A stretch of 27,331 nt of DNA from Candidatus Methanofastidiosia archaeon (lineage in GTDB: Archaea; Methanobacteriota_B; Thermococci; Methanofastidiosales; NM3): assembly GCA_020854925.1 (NCBI GenBank), contig JAHKLV010000225.1:1-27331 (forward strand), read 5' to 3'. The position numbers and the translations under genes were made by a program. The notes under the pieces were generated by a model that searched no databases, was not told where the DNA came from, and worked only from the letters and a program-made list of their open reading frames with translations. Positions 8,597-16,471 of this stretch are shown here, in pieces (position 1 is the stretch's first letter; every line of letters starts with the position of its first letter).

Positions 8597-9775
8597 CTAT
8601 CCCTCTTCCTTCACAGCGCGCACCGATGCTTCAAGCGCGTCCCTGAGCGCACCTGCATCAGGACCCGAGCCGCTCGCCATGCCGGCGTTTCCGCCTCCCC
8701 TTCCGCCCAGGGCCTCCATCGCTGGCTGGAGAATGGTGGCGGCATGCACGCCACTATCGGGGGATGCGGCGACAAAGACCGTCGCACCCTTGTCCGTTGG
8801 TGCCCCGAAGATGCCGACAAGGTGCTCGCGTACAAGCGTGGCCTGGGCGAGGCGGCGTGCGCTGTCTGCGTCGTGAGCCTCGTATGCCACGGTCCGGACG
8901 CCCGTGCCATCCCCCGTTGGCGCGAGCGTTGCAAGGATGCAGGTAGCCAGCTCGTCGCGGGTGTCTGAAAGCTCCCGCTCACGCTCGCGCACGGCCCTTG
9001 CCAATCCTTCCACCGTGCTGACCACCTCTTCAGGGGGTGTGTTGAGCAGCACGGAAAGCGCGTGCATGGCGCGCCCTTGCCTGCGTGCATGCACGAGGGC
9101 GCGCATGCCACAGACAAAGACCACCCGCCACAGGGAACCCTTTTTGAAGGTGTTGATGATGCGTATGGGCCCTACCTCCCCCGTGCGCACGCAGTGTGTC
9201 CCTCCGCAGGGGGTCTTGTCGAATCCTGCGATGGACACGATGCGTATAGGCCCCTGTATGTCAGTCTGCTTCCGGTACGACTCGTCAAGGGCAGCTACCT
9301 CGTATGTTTCCACCGCGACGTCTCGGAAGACCACCTCATTAGCATCGTCCTCCAGCGCCTGCACCGTTTCCTCGTCAAGCACCTTCACAGGGATATCGAT
9401 GGTAGATACCTCCGCGCCGATGTGGAGGGACTCGGTCCCGGCCCCGAGCCGGCGCAGTATTGCCTGGGAGAGGATGTGCTGTCCCGTGTGCTGCTGCATG
9501 TGGTCCCTGCGCACACGGGGGTCGACAGCACACACCACCGTGTCCTCCCGCACGTCACCATCCACGATGTGGACGATGCGGCCACCTTCCATGATGACGG
9601 TACCGACAGGCATGCCATTGATGGTGCCGCGATCGGCGGGTTGCCCACCTGATTCTGGGTAAAAGACCGTCGCGTCAAGGACGATGCGCACCCGGCCACC
9701 ATCCTGCACCCGTTCGATTACCCGTGCCTCGCACCGTGTCAGGTGTGGGTCTTCCCAATAGAGCTTTCGTGTCAT
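8597..9775 (-). CDS. AlaX-L alanyl-tRNA editing protein with DHHA1 tail
   Basis: A free-standing relative of the editing domain of alanyl-tRNA synthetase that hydrolyses Ser- or Gly-tRNA(Ala) in the cytosol. The 392 residues contain an N-terminal AlaRS-like beta-barrel (about 1-90; FYPESGGQPADRG), the zinc-binding pair His96 and His100 (HTGQH), Cys190 and His194 (CGGTHC), a coiled-coil linker (about 250-275) and a C-terminal DHHA1-like domain with a glycine-rich GGRGGG motif near the end. This length and domain order match the long AlaX type. It lies 4 bases after DUF2284 and 2 before the MFS gene. Confidence 0.93.
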   Translation of the reverse strand: MTRKLYWEDPHLTRCEARVIERVQDGGRVRIVLDATVFYPESGGQPADRGTINGMPVGTVIMEGGRIVHIVDGDVREDTVVCAVDPRVRRDHMQQHTGQHILSQAILRRLGAGTESLHIGAEVSTIDIPVKVLDEETVQALEDDANEVVFRDVAVETYEVAALDESYRKQTDIQGPIRIVSIAGFDKTPCGGTHCVRTGEVGPIRIINTFKKGSLWRVVFVCGMRALVHARRQGRAMHALSVLLNTPPEEVVSTVEGLARAVRERERELSDTRDELATCILATLAPTGDGTGVRTVAYEAHDADSARRLAQATLVREHLVGIFGAPTDKGATVFVAASPDSGVHAATILQPAMEALGGRGGGNAGMASGSGPDAGALRDALEASVRAVKEEG

Positions 9776-9779
9776 GGTA

Positions 9780-10304
9780 TCACTCTATGAGGACGAGGGA
9801 ATACCAGTTCTGGAGTTCGTCTTCGCTCTTGGCGAGGGTGACGATGGGCATATCTTGACGGCGCGCCGTGGCAAAGACATCGATGCCGACGCTCTGCATC
9901 GCTGGCCGCGCTTTCCCCGGTGCACTGCAGGCTCCAGGATAGGAGCACGAGTCGCACAGCGAGCAGTCGGAGAGAGAAAAGGCAAAATAGTATCCATCTA
10001 GATACGCTTGGCGCTCGATGCCAAAGGAGATGCGCTGATTGTCCTCCTTGGTGGCGGCGCGTATGAGAAGTATGGCGCTGTACCGCTCAAGCATCGGCTG
10101 AAACTCCTGCATGGTGATGGCGCCCGGTGCAGAGGGGCAGGTCCACTGCCGTCCCCAGTCGGGGCATCCGAATCGGCACTTGAGGTAGCAGCGAGGGTCA
10201 AGCACCACGTCATCCGGCCCGATGAGACGGGCGTCGCGTGCCCCCATGTCCATGGCCATGGTGACATAGGCCTCCTTCGGTGGAAAGGTGTTCATGGTGC
10301 CCAT
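9780..10304 (-). CDS. DUF2284 predicted metal-binding protein
   Basis: A cysteine-rich soluble protein of about 174 residues. Two clusters are visible: CYLKCRFGCPDWGRQWTCP near the N-terminus and CSLCDSCSYPGAC in the second half, followed by KARPAMQSVGIDV. This pattern is that of the DUF2284 family, thought to bind metal or an iron-sulphur cluster; its function is unknown. The reading frame is open upstream to 10439 but would run across the divergent promoter, so ATG at 10304 or 10295 is preferred. It is first in the operon with alaX and the MFS transporter. Confidence 0.85.
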   Translation of the reverse strand: MGTMNTFPPKEAYVTMAMDMGARDARLIGPDDVVLDPRCYLKCRFGCPDWGRQWTCPSAPGAITMQEFQPMLERYSAILLIRAATKEDNQRISFGIERQAYLDGYYFAFSLSDCSLCDSCSYPGACSAPGKARPAMQSVGIDVFATARRQDMPIVTLAKSEDELQNWYSLVLIE

Positions 10305-10344
10305 GGGGGGGCAGCCCTTAAATTGTTTGTTCCATACCACACAT

Positions 10345-10357
10345 AAAGATTTATACC
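10345..10357. promoter_or_regulatory. TATA box shared by divergent genes
   Basis: AAAGATTTATACC on the plus strand lies about 25 bases before the map start at 10378. The same bases read GGTATAAATCTTT on the minus strand, placed about 45 bases before the DUF2284 start. It may serve both directions. Confidence 0.55.
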
Positions 10358-10377
10358 ATCCCTTCCGAGTAGGTGCC

Positions 10378-11271
10378 ATGATGCCACCTGATGTGCATGA
10401 GAAGTATCTCCACGCAGGGGAGATAACAAAAAAGGTCAAGGAATCCTCACGTGCCTTACTTCACGAAGGGGTAACGTACGTTGACCTAGCGCGCCATATA
10501 GAATCATCCATTGTCGAGCTCGGCGGAACATGGGCATTTCCCGTCAATATCTCCGTCAACAATGTCACCGCCCACTACACGCCCACCATCGACGATACCG
10601 GCGTCTTTCACCGGGGCGACTACGTCAAGGTCGACCTTGGCGCCCAGGTTGACGGCTATATCGCCGACACGGCGTACACGGTGCGGGTGGACAGCCCCGA
10701 CGACGACCTTGTCAACGCAAGCAGGGACGCCCTTATGGCCGCCATTGACATGGTCCGTCCGGGCGTACGCACCAACGAGATAGGAAGGGTCATAGATGAG
10801 ACCATCCGGGGGTACGGACTCAAGCCTATTGAGAATCTCACCGGACACGGTCTTGACCAGTATGTGCAGCACGGGCCGCCGTCCATACCGAATTTTGACA
10901 CGGGCCATGGCGCACCCCTCGAGGAGGGTGCGGTCATTGCCATCGAGCCCTTTGCCACGGATGGGGGCGGCAGAGTGGTCGACGATGAGCGGTGCCTTAT
11001 CTTCAAGTACCTTGGCGACCGACCTGTCCGCCTGCCGCTCGCACGCCAGGTGCTTGCCACCATACGCCGCGAGTATCCTGCCCTTCCCTTTGCCCAGCGC
11101 TGGCTTTCAGAGGTATACACCCGTAGAAAGACCGAGTTCGCCCTCAAATACCTTGTGCGCTCTTCATGTGTCTATGCATTTAACGTCTTAAAGGAAGTTG
11201 ACGGCGGTTCCGTTTCGCAGACGGAGCATTCCATGATCGTCACAAAAGACGGTGCAGAGGTCTACACCTAA
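10378..11271 (+). CDS. map: type 2 methionine aminopeptidase
   Basis: Removes the first methionine from new proteins in the cytosol using two metal ions. The 297-residue pita-bread fold shows the usual metal ligands: Asp in KVDLGAQ, Asp in YIADTAYTV, His in LTGHGLDQY, Glu in AIEPFAT and Glu in SQTEHSMIV near the end. An insert of about 60 residues before the last motif (KYLGDRPVRLP through TRRKTEFALKYLV) marks the type 2, archaeal form. The frame is open back to 10288, but ATG 10378 (or 10381) is favoured because the TATA box at 10345-10357 would start the message there and the upstream residues are unlike the family. Confidence 0.95.
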   Translation: MMPPDVHEKYLHAGEITKKVKESSRALLHEGVTYVDLARHIESSIVELGGTWAFPVNISVNNVTAHYTPTIDDTGVFHRGDYVKVDLGAQVDGYIADTAYTVRVDSPDDDLVNASRDALMAAIDMVRPGVRTNEIGRVIDETIRGYGLKPIENLTGHGLDQYVQHGPPSIPNFDTGHGAPLEEGAVIAIEPFATDGGGRVVDDERCLIFKYLGDRPVRLPLARQVLATIRREYPALPFAQRWLSEVYTRRKTEFALKYLVRSSCVYAFNVLKEVDGGSVSQTEHSMIVTKDGAEVYT

Positions 11272-11276
11272 GTGAC

Positions 11277-11291
11277 AAAGATTTATAAACC
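11277..11291 (+). promoter_or_regulatory. TATA box for the prefoldin-taw1 operon
   Basis: AAAGATTTATAAACC begins 6 bases after the map stop. A GGTGAT ribosome site (11312-11317) stands just before the GTG start at 11321, so prefoldin and the genes after it are transcribed independently of map. Confidence 0.65.
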
Positions 11292-11320
11292 GTTACAGCA
11301 AAGGTCCGGATGGTGATAGT

Positions 11321-11686
11321 GTGCAATCAATTCCGCCGAACGTACAACACGAGATTACGCAGTTCCAGCAGCTGGAACAGCAGTACCAGATGATAGCGAG
11401 CCAGATGCAGGCTGCCAACGCCGAGCTCAAGGAGATTGAGGTCACCTTGGAGGAACTCAAAGGCGTGACCGACGAGAAGGTCTACAAGAGCGCGGGCAGT
11501 GTTCTTTTCAAAAAGGACCGTGAGGCGGTCGTGGCCGAGCTTACCGAGCGCCAGGAGACGCTTACCCTCCGTACGACCACACTCGAGCGACAGGAAGGAA
11601 GGCTTCGGGCAAAGCTCCAGGAATCCCAGAAAAAGATCCAGGACATGCTTGGTACCGGCGCGCCCACCGCTCCAAAGGGAAGCTAA
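11321..11686 (+). CDS. pfdB: prefoldin beta subunit
   Basis: A 121-residue subunit of the hexameric cytosolic chaperone that holds unfolded proteins and passes them to the thermosome. The N-terminal helix (NVQHEITQFQQLEQQYQMI) and C-terminal helix (about 75-112) form the coiled-coil arms; between them the beta hairpin contains 'DEKVYKSAGSVLFKKDR', the typical prefoldin beta signature. The start is GTG, supported by GGTGAT 4 bases upstream. The stop TAA directly abuts the ATG of the DHH gene. Confidence 0.96.
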   Translation: MQSIPPNVQHEITQFQQLEQQYQMIASQMQAANAELKEIEVTLEELKGVTDEKVYKSAGSVLFKKDREAVVAELTERQETLTLRTTTLERQEGRLRAKLQESQKKIQDMLGTGAPTAPKGS

Positions 11687-12619
11687 ATGGACGACGTCCA
11701 GGACATCCGGCTCTTCATTGAGGGGAGCCGGCATCTTTTGATTCTTTGTCACAGCAATGCTGACCCTGATGCCGTAGCAAGCGCGTACGCTCTTGTGCGT
11801 GCCTTTCCCTGCGTCACCATCTCGGTTCGCAGCGACGGCATATCCCGCCCTGCAAAAACCATGCTTGGGGCCTTGGGGGCAACGCTTCCCTGTGATGACG
11901 GGCCCTATGACGCGGTGCTCGCCGTGGATACGGCGACGCCCGAGCAGCTCGGGGCATGCAAGGACCTCCTTCCCCCCCGGGACCGTTTGTGCTGTGTCGA
12001 CCATCATGCCGTTTCCATCCTGGATGCAGGGGTGTCCTGCCGGCGAGGTGCAACGTCGGCCGCGGAGATCGTTTGGGATATTATCGGCCGCCATGCCGAG
12101 GTGCCGGTACGAAAGGCGCTCCTGTGCGGTATCCTTTCCGACACGGGCCACCTACGCTATGCGACGCGCGACACCTTTGCCGTCATCCAGGAGCTGCTCG
12201 GCGACGATATCGTTTTTGAGGAGATCTATTCACTTCTTCGCGAAGAGATCGACCTATCACAGAAGATGGCCCTCTTCAAGGCCATGCAGCGCATGAAGGT
12301 CCTGCGGGCGGGAGACTTCCTCGTGGTGCGCACCGCCATCGGATCCTTTGAGTCGCTCGTGGCTCGTACCATCCTCTCCGCCGGGGCTGATGTCGTGGTC
12401 ATCGTTAATGAGAAGCGTGGGGGGCGTATCATCGCACGTGCATCCCGGCGGGCCGTGGAGAAGGGTGTAGACCTGTCCCGCATCATGTACGACGTCGGTC
12501 TCGAGTATGACGGGGAGGGCGGCGGCCATGCGCCGGCGGCAGGAGCCAAGGGCGTCAACGACTTTAAAAAGGCTGCCACACAGATTATTGACACCATCAC
12601 CGCACTCCTTTCAGGGTGA
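11687..12619 (+). CDS. DHH/DHHA1-family phosphoesterase
   Basis: A 310-residue soluble metal-dependent phosphoesterase. The DHH motifs are all present: NADPDA (24-29), Asp81 in VDTATP, DHH at 105-107, and Asp152 in SDTGHLR, which together bind two metal ions. The C-terminal DHHA1 domain ends with the glycine-rich GGGHAPAAGA. It resembles NrnA/RecJ-like proteins that degrade very short RNA or cyclic dinucleotide products, but the substrate is not evident. It begins at the base after the prefoldin stop, and Taw1 follows 6 bases after its own stop, so all are one operon. Confidence 0.9.
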   Translation: MDDVQDIRLFIEGSRHLLILCHSNADPDAVASAYALVRAFPCVTISVRSDGISRPAKTMLGALGATLPCDDGPYDAVLAVDTATPEQLGACKDLLPPRDRLCCVDHHAVSILDAGVSCRRGATSAAEIVWDIIGRHAEVPVRKALLCGILSDTGHLRYATRDTFAVIQELLGDDIVFEEIYSLLREEIDLSQKMALFKAMQRMKVLRAGDFLVVRTAIGSFESLVARTILSAGADVVVIVNEKRGGRIIARASRRAVEKGVDLSRIMYDVGLEYDGEGGGHAPAAGAKGVNDFKKAATQIIDTITALLSG

Positions 12620-12625
12620 CATATC

Positions 12626-13531
12626 ATGCAGGAATCGACCAAGGCGCTTTTGCGCAAGCAACGGTACCAGCTTGTCGGCGAGCATTCGGCGGTAAAGCTC
12701 TGCCACTGGCTCAAGGAAAGCATCATGCGCGGACGCGTATGCTACAAGCAGAAATTCTACGGCATATCCTCGCACCGGTGCCTCCAGATGACGCCGGCAG
12801 TCAACTGGTGCACACAAAAATGCCTCTTTTGCTGGCGCCCGGTGCGATTTACCGAGGATGTACCCACTACCGTCGATGAACCTGAAGATATCGTGTCGGG
12901 CTCCATCGAGGCACAGCGCATCCTGCTTTCAGGGTACCAGGGCGTTGCCGACCGCGCCGACGCGGTGAAGCTTAAGGAAGCCCAGGACCCCAACAACGTC
13001 GCCATCTCCCTTTCGGGTGAACCGACCTGCTACCCGCGGATATCGGAGCTTGTCGCCGCATACAAGCGGGCGGGATTTTCTACCTTCCTTGTTACCAACG
13101 GCACGAATCCCCACGTGCTTGAAACCATGGATGTCCTTCCTTGGAATCTCTACGTGACGGTCGCGGCTCCCACGCGTGAGGCGTACGAGCGCCTGTGCAA
13201 TCCCATCATTCCCGACGGATGGGAGCGGCTCCAGCGGACCATCGACCTCTTTCCATCCCTTGACACACAAAAGGTTCTTCGCATGACCCTTGTAAAGGGA
13301 TACAACATGTCCGATGCGGAGGCCTATGCGGCCATGATAGAGCGCGCGCAGCCAACGTATGTGGAGGCCAAGGCGTACATGTATGTGGGATTTTCCCGAA
13401 AGCGGCTTACCATTGATGCCATGCCCATGCATGAGGTCATTGCAGCATTTGCCCATCGGCTTGAAGAGCTGACGTCCTACAGCATAGCGAACGAATCCCC
13501 CGAAAGCAGGGTGATTCTTCTCAAGCGATAA
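12626..13531 (+). CDS. taw1: 4-demethylwyosine synthase Taw1 (TYW1)
   Basis: A radical SAM enzyme that builds the tricyclic imidazopurine ring on N1-methyl-G37 of tRNA-Phe, using pyruvate carbon. The 301 residues include the SAM cluster cysteines Cys62, Cys66 and Cys69 (CTQKCLFC) and three further cysteines, Cys26, Cys39 and Cys52, that hold the second iron-sulphur cluster; these numbers match those I recall for the Pyrococcus enzyme. Other family motifs: LSGEPTCYP, FLVTNGTNP and the YVEAKAYMYVG block near residue 250. The matching substrate tRNA-Phe with G37 is encoded at 5910-5984. It follows the DHH gene closely, with the exported unknown gene 3 bases after it. Confidence 0.97.
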   Translation: MQESTKALLRKQRYQLVGEHSAVKLCHWLKESIMRGRVCYKQKFYGISSHRCLQMTPAVNWCTQKCLFCWRPVRFTEDVPTTVDEPEDIVSGSIEAQRILLSGYQGVADRADAVKLKEAQDPNNVAISLSGEPTCYPRISELVAAYKRAGFSTFLVTNGTNPHVLETMDVLPWNLYVTVAAPTREAYERLCNPIIPDGWERLQRTIDLFPSLDTQKVLRMTLVKGYNMSDAEAYAAMIERAQPTYVEAKAYMYVGFSRKRLTIDAMPMHEVIAAFAHRLEELTSYSIANESPESRVILLKR

Positions 13532-13534
13532 CGC

Positions 13535-14416
13535 ATGCGCCGCTCCACCACCTTTTTGGCTGCCTGCCTGGCGCTGGCCTTTTGCTTTTCCTCCCTGCAG
13601 GCACAAGAAGCCATGCCCTATACCTTTGTTGGCAGCGACATCATCTCTACCGACAACGGTTGGACGGTGTCGGTAACACGTCTTGCACCCTACGAGCTAT
13701 CCGGCGTTGTTATCGGCACGCACCGCTACAACGACCCCGATCTTCCCTATTCGCCTGTCGACCTCGCCGTGGCGTGGGGACCGGTGGCCGAGCCAGGGGC
13801 GGGCACGTTCACGGTCACCATGGGCGGCCGGCAGCTTGCCTATGTGTGGTCTTCACGCGATCCTTCCATCACCGAGCGTGATGTCGCCACCCATGTATCA
13901 AACAATCATATCATACCCGCCTCGCCGCAGGTGTATGCGGCCGTGCTTGCCGTTGAGACGGGAGACACCATCCATATGGAGGGGTATCTCGTGGACCTTG
14001 ATGGGTATCGGGAGGAGGGGTCTACCCTCTACCGGTCGCACTGGGGGCCCTCAAGCCTGGTGCGGGATGACGAGGGTCCGGGGGCATGTGAGATTTTTCT
14101 TGTCGAAGTGCTCTCTGTCAACGGGGAGCACGCGCAGCCTGTCGAACACACTGAGCAACCGGTGCCGACACCCGTGCCCTCCATCCCTGAACCCCTGCAG
14201 CCTGCGCCCGCCAGGGCTGGGACTGTCGATGTGGGGCGTATGGGGCATGCACTGACGGCCCCTGCCTTCCTGGCGTGGGATTCTCCTTCGGGAGCTGGCA
14301 TAGGCGAGAGTATCTCCCCTCTTCCCTCTATTCCAGGATTCCTTTCACTGGGACTCATTGCTGGCATGGTGCCTGCTGGCGGCATGGTGCTTGTCCGCCG
14401 CATCGCAAGGCTATGA
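13535..14416 (+). CDS. exported protein of unknown function with PGF-type C-terminal sorting signal
   Basis: A 293-residue secreted protein. It has a signal peptide (1-23: RR, hydrophobic stretch, LQAQ). The globular part (about 25-195) contains YSPVDLAVAWGP, SNNHIIPAS, GYLVDLDG and a final GPGACEIFLVEV; from memory these match a family of bacterial exported proteins of unknown role. Then follow a proline-rich linker (208-226), a low-complexity stretch, and a tail with PGF at 267-269, a hydrophobic helix and Arg288-Arg289. That tail is the layout of PGF-CTERM substrates of archaeosortase ArtA, which are trimmed and lipid-anchored on the cell surface. It starts 3 bases after taw1 and ends the operon, an odd place for a surface protein. 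Confidence 0.8.
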   Translation: MRRSTTFLAACLALAFCFSSLQAQEAMPYTFVGSDIISTDNGWTVSVTRLAPYELSGVVIGTHRYNDPDLPYSPVDLAVAWGPVAEPGAGTFTVTMGGRQLAYVWSSRDPSITERDVATHVSNNHIIPASPQVYAAVLAVETGDTIHMEGYLVDLDGYREEGSTLYRSHWGPSSLVRDDEGPGACEIFLVEVLSVNGEHAQPVEHTEQPVPTPVPSIPEPLQPAPARAGTVDVGRMGHALTAPAFLAWDSPSGAGIGESISPLPSIPGFLSLGLIAGMVPAGGMVLVRRIARL

Positions 14417-14418
14417 GA

Positions 14419-14431
14419 ACGTTTTTATACC
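14419..14431 (+). promoter_or_regulatory. TATA box for the 145-aa gene and sepS
   Basis: ACGTTTTTATACC lies so that transcription would begin at about 14450, immediately before the GTG start at 14453; the message is probably leaderless. Confidence 0.55.
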
Positions 14432-14452
14432 ATCACCGAGACGTAACGCCGG

Positions 14453-14890
14453 GTGAGCATTATTATTCATAAGATATCGTTGCGGTCTATCGATGCTAAA
14501 CGATTTGTCAACGACAATCTTGGCGTCCGTAACATACGGATAACCAACAGTTCCAGCATCACATCCCTGCAAATGGAGGACACGCGCCTTGTTGTTGGGT
14601 TCCTTTACGCGGTGGAATATTATCCCGCTTATGCAAGTATCAAGTTTGAGGGACAGGTCGTCTATTCGTCCGAGTCTCTTTCTACGCCCCCTACCGAGGT
14701 GAATCAGCTTCCACAGGAGGTCACGAAGGAGATACAGGGCGCAATTTTCCGCTACTGCCTGCCAGAGCTTGTCCTTGTCGCCAAGCAGCTCGACCTCGCG
14801 CCCCCCATACCCATGCCTTCCATGGACCAGCGGCGTGATAGCGTCCCCCCTGCACCGCAGGTGAAGGACAACGCCTATGATTACCGGTGA
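14453..14890 (+). CDS. conserved-looking archaeal protein of unknown function, upstream of sepS
   Basis: A 145-residue soluble protein that I do not recognise. The first 80 residues alternate short strands (RNIRITNSSSIT, RLVVGFLYAVEYYPAYASIKFEGQVVYS), suggesting a beta-sheet domain; a helix follows (EVTKEIQGAIFRYCLPELVLVAKQL) and then a proline-rich, probably disordered tail. The start is a GTG at 14453, chosen because the TATA box places the transcript start there and no earlier or nearby ATG fits. Its TGA overlaps the region that carries the sepS ribosome site (GGTGA), so the two are coupled. A role in the phosphoserine route to Cys-tRNA is possible but only by context. Confidence 0.75.
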   Translation: MSIIIHKISLRSIDAKRFVNDNLGVRNIRITNSSSITSLQMEDTRLVVGFLYAVEYYPAYASIKFEGQVVYSSESLSTPPTEVNQLPQEVTKEIQGAIFRYCLPELVLVAKQLDLAPPIPMPSMDQRRDSVPPAPQVKDNAYDYR

Positions 14891-14895
14891 TCGTT

Positions 14896-16467
14896 ATGCT
14901 TCCCCTTGAAGATATTCTCCAGCGCTCCAAGAAGGATTATTTTTCGGTCTGGAAAGAGACTGGCACCTACTTTGAAGGGTCCCGGACATTCGAGCTCCCC
15001 CCGCGGCGTGGCAGGGAGCACCTTATCTCAAGGTACGCGCTCAAGGCCAGGGATATCCTTCTTGACATGGGATTTGACGAGGTCTATCTCAAGCAATTTT
15101 TTACCAAGGACCATGTGGAAAAGCAATACGGCCCCGAATCCCCCGCCATCCTTGACCGCCTCTTCTTTCTCGCCACCCTTCCCCGGCCCGACATCGGCAT
15201 AGCCGATGACCGGCGTGCTCGCATCCAAGAGCTCATACCTTCCCTGGACTTTGACAAGCTTAAGGCGGTATTCCGAGACTACAAGCTTGACAAAATCGAC
15301 CCCGGGGACCTGAGCGAAGAGCTTGCGACACGGCTTAAAGTCGCACCCGAGGATGCGATGTTCCTTCTCAAGGAAGCATTTCCCGAAGTCCTCGATCTCA
15401 AACCGGTGTCCACCGACCTTGTCCTCAATTCACACTTTACCACGGCATGGTTTCCCACGGTCGCCCAGCTCGTGGGAAAATCCCCTCTTCCCGTCATGCT
15501 CTTCACGTCTGGATGGCGGTACCGGCGCGAACAGCGCGAGGACCCCATGCACCTTCGCGCACACTACAATCTTTCCATGGTCATCATGCAGGAAGGATTC
15601 ACCATACAGGACGGCATGTACGTCACGAAGGAATTCTTTTCTCGATTCGGATTCGACAAGCTCAAGTTCAAGAAGAAACCGAATCAGGCCATCTACTATG
15701 CGTATGATACGAACTATGAGGTATTCATCAAGGACGATCGCTTTGGATGGGTGGAAATAACGGAGATTGGCATGTACTCGCCCATTGCCTTGGCGCACTA
15801 TGGCATCCCCTACCCTGTTTTCAATTCCGGTCCCGGCCTTGGCCGACTGGTTATGCTCAAGGAGGATGTATCCGACCTTCGCCAGCTCCATCATCCTGAA
15901 TTCTTCTCCTTTTCCTTCACGGATACGGAGATAGCGTCATCGCTTTCGCTCGTGGAGTCCCCGCCGAACAAGGCGCTTGAACCCTTCATTGAATCGGTGC
16001 TGGCAGCCGCCCGTTCTCACCGGGATGACGAAAGCCCCTGCAGTGTTACCGCCTTTGATGGTGAGATTCTCGGCCGACGCGTTGTTGCCCGCATCACCGA
16101 GCGTGAGGAGCACAAGCACCTCCTCGGCCCCGCAGCCTTCAACGCGCTGTACGTTCATGAGGGGAGTATCTATGGCATCCCCCCGGAGGGGCTTTCTGAA
16201 GCCCATGCCACGATTGTTGCCAAGGGTGTGCCTACGGGCATTACCTATGCAGGGGCGTTTTTGGCCAAGGTTGCCAAAGACCTTCAGGCTGCTCTTGTCG
16301 CAGGGGAGGCAGGCCCGCGGGAATACCGATTTGGTATGGCCAAGCGCCTATCCGACGTGAATCTTTCTCTTCCTGAGGAGGTCCGCACCTTCATCCAGAT
16401 GAAGAACAACAAGATAGATGTGCGCGGTCCCGTCTTTTTTTCGCTGGAAGTGGAAATAGCGCCGTGA
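14896..16467 (+). CDS. sepS: O-phosphoseryl-tRNA(Cys) synthetase (SepRS)
   Basis: A class II synthetase that loads phosphoserine onto tRNA-Cys; a second enzyme, SepCysS, not in this window, then converts it to Cys-tRNA. This two-step path is found mainly in methanogens and Archaeoglobus. The 523 residues show RPDIG in the N-terminal part, SHFTTAW, the class II motif 2 (WRYRREQREDPMHL), the phosphoserine-binding region EIGMYSPIALAHYGI, motif 3 (GPGLGRLVML), and a C-terminal domain ending RLSDVNL...KIDVRGPVFFSLEVEI as in known SepRS. ATG 14896 is preferred over an in-frame GTG at 14887 because GGTGATC lies 6-10 bases before it. It ends 4 bases from the convergent HAD gene. Confidence 0.97.
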   Translation: MLPLEDILQRSKKDYFSVWKETGTYFEGSRTFELPPRRGREHLISRYALKARDILLDMGFDEVYLKQFFTKDHVEKQYGPESPAILDRLFFLATLPRPDIGIADDRRARIQELIPSLDFDKLKAVFRDYKLDKIDPGDLSEELATRLKVAPEDAMFLLKEAFPEVLDLKPVSTDLVLNSHFTTAWFPTVAQLVGKSPLPVMLFTSGWRYRREQREDPMHLRAHYNLSMVIMQEGFTIQDGMYVTKEFFSRFGFDKLKFKKKPNQAIYYAYDTNYEVFIKDDRFGWVEITEIGMYSPIALAHYGIPYPVFNSGPGLGRLVMLKEDVSDLRQLHHPEFFSFSFTDTEIASSLSLVESPPNKALEPFIESVLAAARSHRDDESPCSVTAFDGEILGRRVVARITEREEHKHLLGPAAFNALYVHEGSIYGIPPEGLSEAHATIVAKGVPTGITYAGAFLAKVAKDLQAALVAGEAGPREYRFGMAKRLSDVNLSLPEEVRTFIQMKNNKIDVRGPVFFSLEVEIAP

Positions 16468-16471
16468 GGCG

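Noticed and set aside
10288..10377. N-terminal extension of methionine aminopeptidase
   Set aside because: It spans the TATA box and the divergent promoter, and its residues do not match the family.
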